This document shows, one piece after another, positions 8,469-15,976 of a stretch of 64,000 nucleotides of DNA (within the stretch, counting starts at the first letter, position 1; the number at the start of each line of letters is the position of its first letter). Both the position numbers and the translations under genes were made by a program. A model generated the notes under the pieces. That model worked only from the letters and a program-made list of their open reading frames with translations. It was not told the origin of the DNA and did not search any database. The stretch covers positions 1 through 64,000 of the forward strand of contig NZ_AJGU01000012.1 of NCBI RefSeq assembly GCF_000260795.1, read 5' to 3'. Source of the DNA: Treponema sp. JC4. Lineage in GTDB: Bacteria > Spirochaetota > Spirochaetia > Treponematales > Treponemataceae.

Positions 8469-8906
8469 ATGAAAATGAATGACCTGACTCCAATCCAAAA
8501 AGAAATAACAAGCGCTCTTGAGCAGATGAAAGAAAAGGCTTTGATAACAGAAGCTGTCCTTGCAAAAAAAGTTCGTGAAAACGCAAAAATACAGGGAAAG
8601 AATAAGGCTGGTATCTGCCTGAAAGATCTGGAAATCTGCATTGAATATCTGGCAGAGAACAAGGATTTACCATTCGCTCTTCATCTGAACAGCGCAAATG
8701 ATATTCTGATAAAAAAAGAAGATATCTTTAAGCTGCTTGATGCGGATGCCAAAAAGCGCCGCCAGTCCAGCGAAAAATCTATTTCAGTTTTAACCAACGG
8801 CGATTTAAGACAAAAAGCTTCCGGCGGCAAATTACCAAAAAAACGCAGCGACCGGAAGAAAATGAACGTTCGTGACCTTGATACAGATTTTAATCCAGAA
8901 TTATAG
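8469..8906 (+). CDS. Hypothetical charged protein
   Basis: A 145-residue soluble protein that I do not recognise. The first half is predicted helical (LTPIQKEITSALEQMKEKAL). The C-terminal third is strongly basic (KLPKKRSDRKKMNVRD), which could suggest nucleic acid binding or a disordered tail. An AAAGGAATG start region lies six bases after the YiiX-like stop, so the two are probably cotranscribed. Its last 17 bases overlap the end of the convergent Nif11-leader-like gene. Confidence 0.6.
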   Translation: MKMNDLTPIQKEITSALEQMKEKALITEAVLAKKVRENAKIQGKNKAGICLKDLEICIEYLAENKDLPFALHLNSANDILIKKEDIFKLLDADAKKRRQSSEKSISVLTNGDLRQKASGGKLPKKRSDRKKMNVRDLDTDFNPEL

Positions 8907-9369
8907 GATCCATCTTGATTTCAGCTCCAATTACCTTACCATGACTCTTAATTACCTTTGAAATTTTTCCTTTATCTTGAGGGAACATTTCTTCGGCTTG
9001 TGCTACTGATTTATTCTGCCGAACCTTGTATATTCCATAACCTATACCAACTACCGCAATTGCCGCTACTGGTATGAGCCAGGCCTTGTTTTTGTTTAGC
9101 CAGCTGCCTACGCTTCCACCTGCAACAGCTTCAAGATCTTCATCTGAAAGATCCTGAGCCTCGTCTTCTGTTTTTTCATTTTCGGCAATGGCCTTTTTGA
9201 ATTCAGCTTCATTAAAATCAGGGTAGTTTTCTTTTAAAACTTTGCAGAGTTCTTCTATACTGTTTGCGCTGTTGAAAATATTTTCCATCTTTGCAAAATC
9301 AACTTTGGCAATCTGCTCTTCGCTTGCACCTGCCGCAAGCAACTGATTTTTAAGTTCCTCTTCATTCAT
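8890..9369 (-). CDS. Nif11-leader-like protein with GG motif and membrane helix
   Basis: A 159-residue protein. Residues 1-85 are acidic and helical and end in DLSDEDLEAVAGG, the double-glycine processing motif of Nif11-type and nitrile-hydratase-type RiPP leader peptides. After Gly85 comes SVGSWLNKNKAWLIPVAAIA, a hydrophobic helix to about residue 115, then a basic segment and a soluble tail of about 40 residues. In true RiPP precursors the part after GG is cut off and exported or modified. No lanthipeptide synthetase, radical SAM maturase or peptidase-transporter is adjacent. It may be an orphan precursor, or a membrane protein that has borrowed the leader. The gene stands alone on this strand. 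Confidence 0.7.
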   Translation of the reverse strand: MNEEELKNQLLAAGASEEQIAKVDFAKMENIFNSANSIEELCKVLKENYPDFNEAEFKKAIAENEKTEDEAQDLSDEDLEAVAGGSVGSWLNKNKAWLIPVAAIAVVGIGYGIYKVRQNKSVAQAEEMFPQDKGKISKVIKSHGKVIGAEIKMDPIILD

Positions 9370-9450
9370 AATACGACTCCTTTGCCTTTGGTTTACACTT
9401 ATTTATACTACTGAAATGGAAAAATGGCTAAAAAATCACATCTGAAATGA

Positions 9451-10296
9451 TTATTTTATTGCCCCATGTGGACAGCCAGATTTGCAGTCGCCGCAACGGA
9501 TACAGTCCATGCTGTTGGGATTTTTCCATACAGGAATGTTTAATTTGCAGATTTTCTGGCAGGTACCGCATTCCGTACATTTATCGCTGTCGATTTTAAA
9601 ACGGTAGAAGGATATTTTGTTGAAGACTCCGTAAACAGCGCCAAGTGGACAAACATAGCGGCAGAATGGACGATATATAATAATAGAAGAAAAAAGCGTA
9701 ATTATGAGGATTGAGACTTTCCAGCGGAAGATAAAGCCTGCAGCTTCCCTCATTCCTCTATTCAAAAGTACAAGCGGGATGCCACCCTCAAGAGTTCCCA
9801 CCGGGCAAATCCACTTACAAAACCAGGGCTCTCCCAAACCCGTGATATCAATGATGAACATAGGAAGCAGAATTACGAAAATCCCCAGAAAGACAAAGCG
9901 TAGCCAGCGCAGAGCCTTCTCTCCCGGAAGGCTACGGATTTTTTTAACAAAGGGAATCTTAAAGAGCAAATCCTGAATAAGACCGAAGGGACACAAAAAG
10001 CCGCAGACGAAACGCCCCAGAATACTTCCGAAAATTACGAGTAAGCCCACCACATACATTGAAATACGGAACTGTCTATCATTGAGTGTTGCCTGCAAGG
10101 AACCAATCGGACACGCACCCAAAGCGCCAGGGCAGGAATAACAGTTCATGCCGGGTACGCAGAGGAATTTCGAACCACCTTCAAAAATCTTCCCCTTCGC
10201 AAAGCCCTTGATGTAGCCGTTTGAAAAAGCAGCAAAACAAGCCTGAAGAATGAGACGAATACGGGAGTGATTTTTCAGTTTTGAGCCGCCAGTCAT
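9451..10296 (-). CDS. Membrane 4Fe-4S protein of the NapH/RnfC-associated type
   Basis: A 281-residue protein with four to five membrane helices. It has two CxxxCP membrane-side motifs (FVCGFLCPFGLIQDLL and FCRYVCPLGAVYG), a CKWICPVG motif between them, and a C-terminal pair of 4Fe-4S ferredoxin motifs (CTECGTCQKIC and CIRCGDCKSGC). Proteins of this build carry electrons across or along the membrane from quinol or ferredoxin to an extracytoplasmic partner. The CPGMNCYSCPGALGACP segment near residue 50 may hold another cluster. It is the last gene of a set of three with the CXXC protein and TlpA, which suggests electron supply to a thiol-disulphide system. Confidence 0.85.
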   Translation of the reverse strand: MTGGSKLKNHSRIRLILQACFAAFSNGYIKGFAKGKIFEGGSKFLCVPGMNCYSCPGALGACPIGSLQATLNDRQFRISMYVVGLLVIFGSILGRFVCGFLCPFGLIQDLLFKIPFVKKIRSLPGEKALRWLRFVFLGIFVILLPMFIIDITGLGEPWFCKWICPVGTLEGGIPLVLLNRGMREAAGFIFRWKVSILIITLFSSIIIYRPFCRYVCPLGAVYGVFNKISFYRFKIDSDKCTECGTCQKICKLNIPVWKNPNSMDCIRCGDCKSGCPHGAIK

Positions 10297-10311
10297 ACAA
10301 TAAATCCTCTT

Positions 10312-10464
10312 CTACCCTATCCCGATACATTCCAGACAGATTCTGCTGGCTTTGTTGAAAACAATTTCTGCCTCTCCACGGAAGACACCCGCTATCATAA
10401 GGGCAATTCCAAGACAGAGAGAAATTATTGCAATGATTCTTCGTTTTTTGTCGGATAGTTTCAT
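10312..10464 (-). CDS. Small CXXC membrane protein (CD1871A-like)
   Basis: A 50-residue protein starting [16 protein letters not shown], with one membrane helix and a C-terminal CLECIG motif (Cys-x-x-Cys close to the end). The build matches small CXXC proteins of the CD1871A type known next to 4Fe-4S and thioredoxin-like genes. The start ATG overlaps the TGA of the upstream TlpA gene (ATGA), and the stop lies about 15 bases before the 4Fe-4S gene. The two cysteines would sit outside the membrane if the basic N-terminus stays in the cytoplasm, a plausible relay between the 4Fe-4S protein and TlpA. Confidence 0.75.
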   Translation of the reverse strand: MKLSDKKRRIIAIISLCLGIALMIAGVFRGEAEIVFNKASRICLECIGIG

Positions 10465-10982
10465 TGAAGTTTATTTAAAATCTCATCGATAATTTTCTGC
10501 CAGTCCTTCTGACTACGTGAACCAAGATAGGCATTTCCGATTTGCTTACCATTTGAATCTACGAAAATAGTTGTCGGAACAGCCTGAACGTTACGAAGAA
10601 GACCAGTGAACATCTCAATATTCGGAACAATGTGAGGATAATTTGCACCGGTATTTTCGATAATTTTTTCACCGGTGGTCTTTATTCTTGAACTAACCTG
10701 CCCCTTGTTATCAAGAATGTCTATTACAATTCCTATAACTTCAAAGCCCTTTGCCTTATTCTCTTCGTTAAGACGAGCAAGATCCGGCATTTCCCGGATG
10801 CAGGGACCGCAGAAAGTTCCCCAGATGTTTATCATAGTAAGCTTATTTTTTGCAAAAACCTCGCTTGTAACGGGATCCCCCTTCAGGTCAGTGGCAGTGA
10901 ATGTAATTTTATCCCCCGCTTTTTGCGCAAATAAAAGCATTGAAAGTGTCAAAAGTGCGATTATCGTAAAGATTTTTTTCAT
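10461..10982 (-). CDS. TlpA-family periplasmic thiol-disulphide oxidoreductase
   Basis: A 173-residue protein with a signal peptide ([20 protein letters not shown]) and a thioredoxin fold. The active-site motif is WGTFCGPC at residues 54-61, followed by the expected [10 protein letters not shown] helix. The cis-proline is seen in [14 protein letters not shown]. TlpA/ResA-type proteins reduce or oxidise disulphides of exported proteins. The start at 10982 gives a proper signal peptide; the in-frame start at 11024 would add 14 residues without support. It is first in the operon with the small CXXC protein and the 4Fe-4S membrane protein. Confidence 0.9.
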   Translation of the reverse strand: MKKIFTIIALLTLSMLLFAQKAGDKITFTATDLKGDPVTSEVFAKNKLTMINIWGTFCGPCIREMPDLARLNEENKAKGFEVIGIVIDILDNKGQVSSRIKTTGEKIIENTGANYPHIVPNIEMFTGLLRNVQAVPTTIFVDSNGKQIGNAYLGSRSQKDWQKIIDEILNKLQ

Positions 10983-11133
10983 GCGAATTCTCCTTGTGGA
11001 GGTGAGCTGGTCAGAGCTCGCCATGTTCTATACTTCTTATTTTAACAAAGACTTTCAGCTCTGTATGTGATTTTGTCACTTTATCGCCTATATTATTTTT
11101 ACTTCTACTTGAATTGGTATTATAATATATTAT

Positions 11134-11343
11134 ATGAACACTCAAGACAAAGCAAACGATTACAACGAACGTGCAAAAAATCAAATTCGCACAAAAGCCT
11201 ATTAAAAAGGTGTAGAAGAAACAGAAACAAACTACAAGGCCCAAATCAAAGAACTTAAAAAAGAAAACAAAGCCTTAAAGACTGTTCTTGCATCCACCCA
11301 GGAAGAACTTGAAAAACTAAAGAAAAAATATAACGTAAAATAA
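11134..11343 (+). pseudogene. Small coiled-coil ORF interrupted by an in-frame stop
   Basis: From an ATG at 11134 the frame reads MNTQDKANDYNERAKNQIRT, then KAY and a TAA, and continues in the same frame with KGVEETETNYKAQIKELKKE and a charged helix to TAA at 11341. Without the inner stop (codon 24) this is a 69-residue coiled-coil protein; GAA to TAA is a one-base change. A TATAAT-like box lies about 15 bases upstream of the ATG. The function is unknown. It may be a recent nonsense mutation. Confidence 0.55.
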
Positions 11344-11355
11344 AAACGTTATAGA

Positions 11356-11760
11356 CTACAAAATCTCTTCAATCTTATCCAGAATCAACTGATCTGCTGG
11401 CAGCCAGTCTACAGAACGCAGATTTTTGCGAGAAAGCCAGCGTGCCGCTTCATGCTCCAGCAGTTTCAACTCGCCAGAAACAATTGTGCACAAAATGCAA
11501 TGCATAGTAAGATGAAAGTTTGGATAATCATAATCAACGACGCCTAGAATCTTTTCTGCGCGGACTTCTGTTGCAAGTTCCTCGCGAATTTCGCGCTCAA
11601 TGCACTGCTGGGGAGTTTCGCCTGATTCAAGCTTTCCACCGGGGAATTCCCAGCCATCCTTGTAATCGCCGTAACCGCGCTGAGTTGCAAATATTTCTTT
11701 TTTGTTTGTTTCTGGATTTGTTCGGAGAATAATTGCTCCGCTGACAGTTATTTGTTTCAT
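11356..11760 (-). CDS. NUDIX hydrolase, MutT-like
   Basis: A 134-residue protein with a complete Nudix box, GGKLESGETPQQCIEREIRE followed by EL, which fits GX5EX7REUXEEXGU. The preceding WEFPGGK and the short length match the MutT/CTP pyrophosphohydrolase group, which removes oxidised nucleotides such as 8-oxo-dGTP. The substrate is not proven by sequence. The C-terminal part has the W..AD.LILDKIEEIL end common to MutT. It stands alone on the minus strand, next to the Crp/Fnr gene. Confidence 0.9.
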   Translation of the reverse strand: MKQITVSGAIILRTNPETNKKEIFATQRGYGDYKDGWEFPGGKLESGETPQQCIEREIREELATEVRAEKILGVVDYDYPNFHLTMHCILCTIVSGELKLLEHEAARWLSRKNLRSVDWLPADQLILDKIEEIL

Positions 11761-11818
11761 TTTAAATGATTATAGTTTTATATTTCTTCGAATCCAATAC
11801 TTTTTGATTTTGGAATTT

Positions 11819-12472
11819 CTAAAGAAGCTTAAAATGATTCTTCCAGTAGTCAATCAGGCCGTCGGCTTTCATCTTGCTTAGTTCTGCGCTCAAAGCTGAA
11901 CGATCTACCTGCAGATAATCCGCAAGCTGCTGGCGGTCAAAAGGAATATCAAATTCTGCAGCCGGATTTTTCGCAGGCACGCAGGAAGAAAGATAAGCTA
12001 GTAATCGTCCGCGGATTGTTTTTGCCGTAGTGTGAAAAATTCGCTGCGAAAGATGCAGGTTTTTATTCATCGAGATTTTCAGGATATTTTTTATCAAAAT
12101 AGAAGAGATTTCTCCCCTACCCTCATTATGAGCAAAGAGTTTTTTAGGATTCAGAAGCAGGATTTTTGAATCTTCAACGGCAAGTACATCCACCATCAGA
12201 GGCTTTCCTGTCAGAGCATAGGTTTCGCCAAAAACTTTTCCGCTCCCAAGATTATCAATAATCGTTTTGTTTCCCCAATAATCTGTACTCTCAATCTGAA
12301 TTCTGCCTTCAATAATAAAGCCCATTACTTCAGTGACAGTAGCAGCGTGAAAAATCTGCTCACCTTTTTTCAGTTCCTTTTCAAAGCTGTCAAAAAGTGC
12401 CAGAGCTGCAGGCAAATCATTTTCATCAATACCCTTAAAAAGAGGATGGTTCAGCAATTCCTGATTATTCAT
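11819..12472 (-). CDS. Crp/Fnr-family transcriptional regulator
   Basis: A 217-residue protein with an N-terminal cyclic-nucleotide-binding-like beta-barrel (about 20-130, including GSGKVFGETYALTGKPLMVD), a long dimerisation helix, and a C-terminal helix-turn-helix (DRQQLADYLQVDRSALSAEL). No N-terminal iron-sulphur cysteine cluster of the FNR type is visible. It is transcribed away from a ferredoxin-like gene, with a TGTTGTT-TT-AACAACA palindrome between them. That arrangement is known for HcpR, which controls hcp and a ferredoxin under nitrosative stress. No hcp gene is in the window, so the HcpR label is only a possibility. Confidence 0.85.
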   Translation of the reverse strand: MNNQELLNHPLFKGIDENDLPAALALFDSFEKELKKGEQIFHAATVTEVMGFIIEGRIQIESTDYWGNKTIIDNLGSGKVFGETYALTGKPLMVDVLAVEDSKILLLNPKKLFAHNEGRGEISSILIKNILKISMNKNLHLSQRIFHTTAKTIRGRLLAYLSSCVPAKNPAAEFDIPFDRQQLADYLQVDRSALSAELSKMKADGLIDYWKNHFKLL

Positions 12473-12493
12473 ATTTTAAGTTTATGCGGATTT

Positions 12494-12509
12494 TGTTGTT
12501 TTAACAACA
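12494..12509. promoter_or_regulatory. Palindromic Crp/Fnr-type operator
   Basis: TGTTGTT, two bases, then AACAACA form a 7-bp inverted repeat in the intergenic space between the Crp/Fnr gene start (12472) and the ferredoxin gene start (12570). Position and symmetry fit an operator for the adjacent regulator, controlling one or both genes. Confidence 0.55.
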
Positions 12510-12569
12510 TTATTTTTATTCTGGAGCTGATAAATTAAAGTCATAAAACAAAAGAAAACGAGGTTAATT

Positions 12570-13268
12570 ATGATCAGAAAAATAGTAAAAATCGACGAAG
12601 AAAAATGCACAGGCTGCGGATTATGTGCTTCTGCCTGTCACGAAAATGCAATTGTTATGGAAAACGGAAAGGCTCATCTTTTACGTGATGATTATTGTGA
12701 TGGTTTGGGTGACTGCCTTCCAGCCTGCCCTGCAGATGCAATTACAATTGAAGAGCGCGAAAGTGCGGCTTATGATCCACAGGCCGTAGAAATGAGAAAG
12801 CAGATTCTCGCCCAGCAAACTTCCGGAGGATGCCCAGGAAGTGCTATGCATACATTTAATAGAGCCCAGACTTCTGAATCAGAAAACGAATCATCAACAG
12901 TAAGAAGCGAACTTATGCAGTGGCCGGTTCAGATCAAACTGCTTCCTGTTCAGGCAGCTTTCTATGAAAATGCAAACCTCTTGATTGCCGCAGACTGTAC
13001 AGCCTATGCTTATGCTGCCTTCCATCGCGATTTTATTAAGAATCATATTACACTGGTAGGCTGCCCAAAACTTGATGAAGGCGACTACACAGACAAACTT
13101 ACAGCAATCATCAGCCAGAACAATATAAAAAGCATTACGATTGTGCGGATGGAAGTTCCCTGCTGCGGTGGTCTTGAGTACGCTGCCACAGAAGCCCTTA
13201 AAGCAAGCGGAAAATTCATTCCATGGCGTGTTGTTGTAATCAGCCGCAACGGGGAAATTCTGGAATAA
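12570..13268 (+). CDS. 4Fe-4S ferredoxin-domain protein (FrdX-like)
   Basis: A 232-residue protein. Residues about 1-70 carry two cluster motifs, CTGCGLCASACHENAI and a second, atypical one, CDGLGDCLPACPADAI, with the first Cys spaced differently. The rest contains a conserved segment with GGCPGSAM, ADCTAYAYAAFH, GCPKLD and VPCCGGLEYA, giving further conserved cysteines. It matches the ferredoxin-like protein found beside Crp/Fnr (HcpR-type) regulators, which probably passes electrons to a redox enzyme. The C-terminal sequence VVVISRNGEILE also occurs as an isolated fragment at 56452-56500. The probable promoter includes the palindrome at 12494. Confidence 0.8.
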   Translation: MIRKIVKIDEEKCTGCGLCASACHENAIVMENGKAHLLRDDYCDGLGDCLPACPADAITIEERESAAYDPQAVEMRKQILAQQTSGGCPGSAMHTFNRAQTSESENESSTVRSELMQWPVQIKLLPVQAAFYENANLLIAADCTAYAYAAFHRDFIKNHITLVGCPKLDEGDYTDKLTAIISQNNIKSITIVRMEVPCCGGLEYAATEALKASGKFIPWRVVVISRNGEILE

Positions 13269-13277
13269 GACAGATGA

Positions 13278-13706
13278 TTATTTCAAAAGACCTTCGATAA
13301 TTGATTTTGCACTTTTCATGTCAAAACCTTCGATTTCTTTGAGTTTTGGCATGATGTTTTTAAGATTGCGGTCAGCTTCTGGAAGTGAATCGATTACTTT
13401 TTTTGCAGCAGCAGTCATTTCATCTGCAGAAAGCATTTTTGGCATAAACTCTTCAATAATGCGGAGTTCTTCTTCAAGCTCATCAGTTGCGGCGCCACCT
13501 TTTTTATATTCGGCGATTGTATTCTGAGTTTCCTGATACATTTTAAGGGCACATTTTTTAAAGTCAGCCTCAGTTTCAGGACGACGTTCATCAATTGTGA
13601 TAGATTTTACGGCATCAGCCAGCATAAGAAGAACATTTGAACGAACAGGATTCTCTTTGCGAATCTTAAGACGTTCCATAGTAAAAGCTTTAATTGTATA
13701 TTCCAT
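13278..13706 (-). CDS. GatB/YqeY domain-containing protein
   Basis: A 142-residue helical protein of the YqeY type. Recognisable features are the N-terminal helix with RKENPVRSNVLLML, the charged central helix EELRIIEEFMPKMLSADEM, and the C-terminal small domain similar to the tail of GatB/GatE with KIEGFDMKSAK-like sequence. YqeY resembles the tRNA-binding tail domain of the amidotransferase, but its role in the cell is not established. The frame is complete and the gene stands alone, convergent with the ferredoxin gene. Confidence 0.85.
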   Translation of the reverse strand: MEYTIKAFTMERLKIRKENPVRSNVLLMLADAVKSITIDERRPETEADFKKCALKMYQETQNTIAEYKKGGAATDELEEELRIIEEFMPKMLSADEMTAAAKKVIDSLPEADRNLKNIMPKLKEIEGFDMKSAKSIIEGLLK

Positions 13707-13731
13707 TTTTTTAAACCTCGTATAAACAGTT

Positions 13732-14604
13732 TTACATCATTTTTCTATTCTGAACAACCGACCTTATCATTATAAAGCCCAGAATCAAAACGCCACCAAG
13801 AATTGTTTTTACAGACGGAACTTCACCGGCAAAAATAATTACCCATACCGGATTCAAAAGCGGCTCCAGCATTGTGATAAAGGAAGCTGTAAGGGCACGA
13901 ACTTTTTTGATACCCACCGAATAAAGTATGGATGGAATTCCGATTGAAACCGTACCAACCATAAGAAGAAAGAAGGTTGATTTAGGGCTTGGCATTCCGC
14001 TTTGAATTACAAAAGGCAGGCAGACTAAGGCTGTTATAAGATGAGAAAGTACCATTGCACCGCCAGAATTACCTTTACACCGGCGCATAAAAATTGTTGC
14101 AAGGGCATAAGAAAGTCCAGATAGAGCCGCAAGAATGTTTCCAAGCTGATTTCCACTTTCAAGACCGTCTGCAAAAAAGAGGATGATTCCAAGCATTACT
14201 CCTAAAACGGTGATGTAGTCAGAGCCGCGGTTCTTTTCACCGGTTAAAAGAGGCGCCAGAAGGATGATGTAAATCGGGCAGGTGTACTGCAAAAGAATTG
14301 CGTTAGCCGAGGTTGTAAGTTTATTTGCCACTACAAAAAGTATCATTGTAGAAGCGTAGGAAAGAGCTGCCAACCATAGCAAAATTGTACTCAGATTATC
14401 ACGACGGCCATTCTGGTCCCGCACAAAGAACTGAATCCCCTGCCTTGTGACTAAAAGCATAAAAGTTCCGGAAATAAGGCTTCTGATTCCAGCAATTGCA
14501 AGGCCGTTCCATTCAATGTTTTTTATAAAGATTCCGCCGGTACTCCACAATACAGCGCAAATCACAAGAGCGAGAGGCCCGTCGATTAAACTTTTGATTT
14601 TCAT
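13732..14604 (-). CDS. EamA/DMT-family transporter
   Basis: A 290-residue protein with about ten membrane helices arranged as two EamA repeats. The start MKIKSLIDGPLALVICAVLW and the internal WSTGGIFIK and GEVPSVKTILGGVLILG segments are typical of the drug/metabolite transporter superfamily. Such proteins export amino acids or other metabolites; the substrate is not visible. It is preceded by a GNAT acetyltransferase with a two-base gap, so the two are probably cotranscribed. Confidence 0.85.
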   Translation of the reverse strand: MKIKSLIDGPLALVICAVLWSTGGIFIKNIEWNGLAIAGIRSLISGTFMLLVTRQGIQFFVRDQNGRRDNLSTILLWLAALSYASTMILFVVANKLTTSANAILLQYTCPIYIILLAPLLTGEKNRGSDYITVLGVMLGIILFFADGLESGNQLGNILAALSGLSYALATIFMRRCKGNSGGAMVLSHLITALVCLPFVIQSGMPSPKSTFFLLMVGTVSIGIPSILYSVGIKKVRALTASFITMLEPLLNPVWVIIFAGEVPSVKTILGGVLILGFIMIRSVVQNRKMM

Positions 14605-14605
14605 A

Positions 14606-15076
14606 TTATTCCCCTTGAGGGATCTGATTGTTAAGACTTTTATTACGATAGTTAAGATTTGTTCTTAAAGTATAGCCCTGTTTTTCCCAGAAGGCATTTG
14701 CTATATCATTTTCCTTAAAAACAAGCCCAAAGATTTTATTTATTCCTTCTTTTCGGATAGCTTCTTCTGCCGTTTTTACAAGAAGTCCTGCTATCCCTTC
14801 CCGTCTGAAAGAAGGATGAACGCAAAGATGATGAATCATAGCACGGCGGCCATCATGCCCGGTAAGAATTACACCGACAACTTCCGGCGCATCTCCACTT
14901 CCGTCTTTAGATTCCGCCAGAAAACAGGTAGTCGGATTTCTTTTTAGATAACGCTCAATTCCTTCACGGCTGTCATCAATAGGATTCAGCGCCTTTCGGC
15001 TCTGTTCCGTACTGTTCCAAAGCTGAAAGATAGCGTCATAATCTTCTATAGTTACTAATCGAATTGAAATGCTCAT
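14606..15076 (-). CDS. GNAT-family N-acetyltransferase
   Basis: A 156-residue protein with the GNAT fold. The acetyl-CoA-binding motif is HPSFRREGIAGLLVKTAEEA, fitting Q/RxxGxG/A. The N-terminus MSISIRLVTIEDYDAIFQLW and the end FWEKQGYTLRTNLNYRNK are usual for the family. The acceptor substrate is unknown. It precedes the EamA transporter gene on the same strand by two bases, which may mean export or detoxification of a shared compound. Confidence 0.85.
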   Translation of the reverse strand: MSISIRLVTIEDYDAIFQLWNSTEQSRKALNPIDDSREGIERYLKRNPTTCFLAESKDGSGDAPEVVGVILTGHDGRRAMIHHLCVHPSFRREGIAGLLVKTAEEAIRKEGINKIFGLVFKENDIANAFWEKQGYTLRTNLNYRNKSLNNQIPQGE

Positions 15077-15109
15077 TTTCTTCTATATGTATCATTTTTA
15101 ACGTGGAAC

Positions 15110-15343
15110 TCAGGCAAGTCCCATTCCGCAACCAGATTTTCTTTCTTCAGGATGTGCAACTTCAAAGCCGCATTTAGCCTCTGCGTTCAGTTCGCGAAGT
15201 TCCTTTTTTCCGTCTATGTAAAGCTGATAGTTAATTCCAGTAGATTCATAACCACAGCCAACATCATAATCATCCCCAAGAGAATCTCGGATAATCTGTT
15301 CCCGCTGCTCGCGTGTTGTGTCTTTAATCAAAATACTTTGCAT
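15110..15343 (-). CDS. Small conserved hypothetical protein with C-terminal cysteines
   Basis: A 77-residue protein beginning MQSILIKDTTREQREQIIRD. It has a GCGYE segment in the middle and a cysteine at each of AKCGFE and SGCGMG near the end. Similar short proteins with the TTREQREQI start occur in anaerobic Firmicutes and spirochaetes, as far as I recall, without an assigned role. The Cys spacing could bind a metal. The gene is single on its strand. Confidence 0.55.
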   Translation of the reverse strand: MQSILIKDTTREQREQIIRDSLGDDYDVGCGYESTGINYQLYIDGKKELRELNAEAKCGFEVAHPEERKSGCGMGLA

Positions 15344-15435
15344 GAGGGTATTTTAGCAGAAAGAAGAATTGTGCGATAGATTATATATTGAAAACCTTAC
15401 GTTTGTTCTATAAATTATAAAAAGAGGCACTCATC

Positions 15436-15969
15436 ATGGATATGCTAACAGTAAACGGAAAAGAATATCAGATTATAAAACTTCTTGGTAAGGGAAAGGG
15501 TGGATATTCCTATCTTGCGCAAAAAGATGACAGACAATATGTGCTCAAGCAGATTCATCACGAGCCGTGTTCTTACTATCAGTTCGGGGATAAAATCCAG
15601 TCAGAAATGAATGATTATAAAAAGCTTTCTTCAATCGGTATAAGAATGCCTGCCATGCTGGAAGTTGATGTTCAGAATGAGCGGATTTTGAAGGAATACA
15701 TAGAAGGCACAACAATTTACGACCTTGTGATCCAAGACTGCATGAAAGAAGATTATTTCAATCAGATTAAAGAGATGTGCAGCCTTTTATACCCTGCAAA
15801 AACTAATATCGATTATTTCCCGACCAATTTTGTAGTTAATAATGGTCAGATTTTTTACATCGACTACGAGTGCAACGAATACATGGAAGAATGGAATTTT
15901 GAAAACTGGGGAATTAAATACTGGTCAAAAACTCCTGAGTTTCTAAAATACGTGGAAGAGCATAAATAA
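15436..15969 (+). CDS. Small protein-kinase-like fold protein
   Basis: A 177-residue kinase-like protein. A glycine-rich loop (LLGKGKGGYSYLA), the ATP-binding lysine (YVLKQI), a shortened catalytic loop (NIDYFPTNFVV, with Asp and Asn) and a metal-binding segment (FYIDYE) are in the correct order. It is much shorter than a eukaryotic-type kinase and resembles RfaY/RIO-like small kinases that phosphorylate lipopolysaccharide or sugar. The His of the usual HxD is Asn. The substrate is unknown. An SD-like AAAGAGG precedes the ATG. Confidence 0.65.
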   Translation: MDMLTVNGKEYQIIKLLGKGKGGYSYLAQKDDRQYVLKQIHHEPCSYYQFGDKIQSEMNDYKKLSSIGIRMPAMLEVDVQNERILKEYIEGTTIYDLVIQDCMKEDYFNQIKEMCSLLYPAKTNIDYFPTNFVVNNGQIFYIDYECNEYMEEWNFENWGIKYWSKTPEFLKYVEEHK

Positions 15970-15976
15970 AACTTCC

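Noticed and set aside
11011-11244. 77-residue hydrophobic minus-strand frame
   Set aside because: It is antisense to the small coiled-coil ORF and its promoter; the hydrophobicity comes from A/T-rich sequence.
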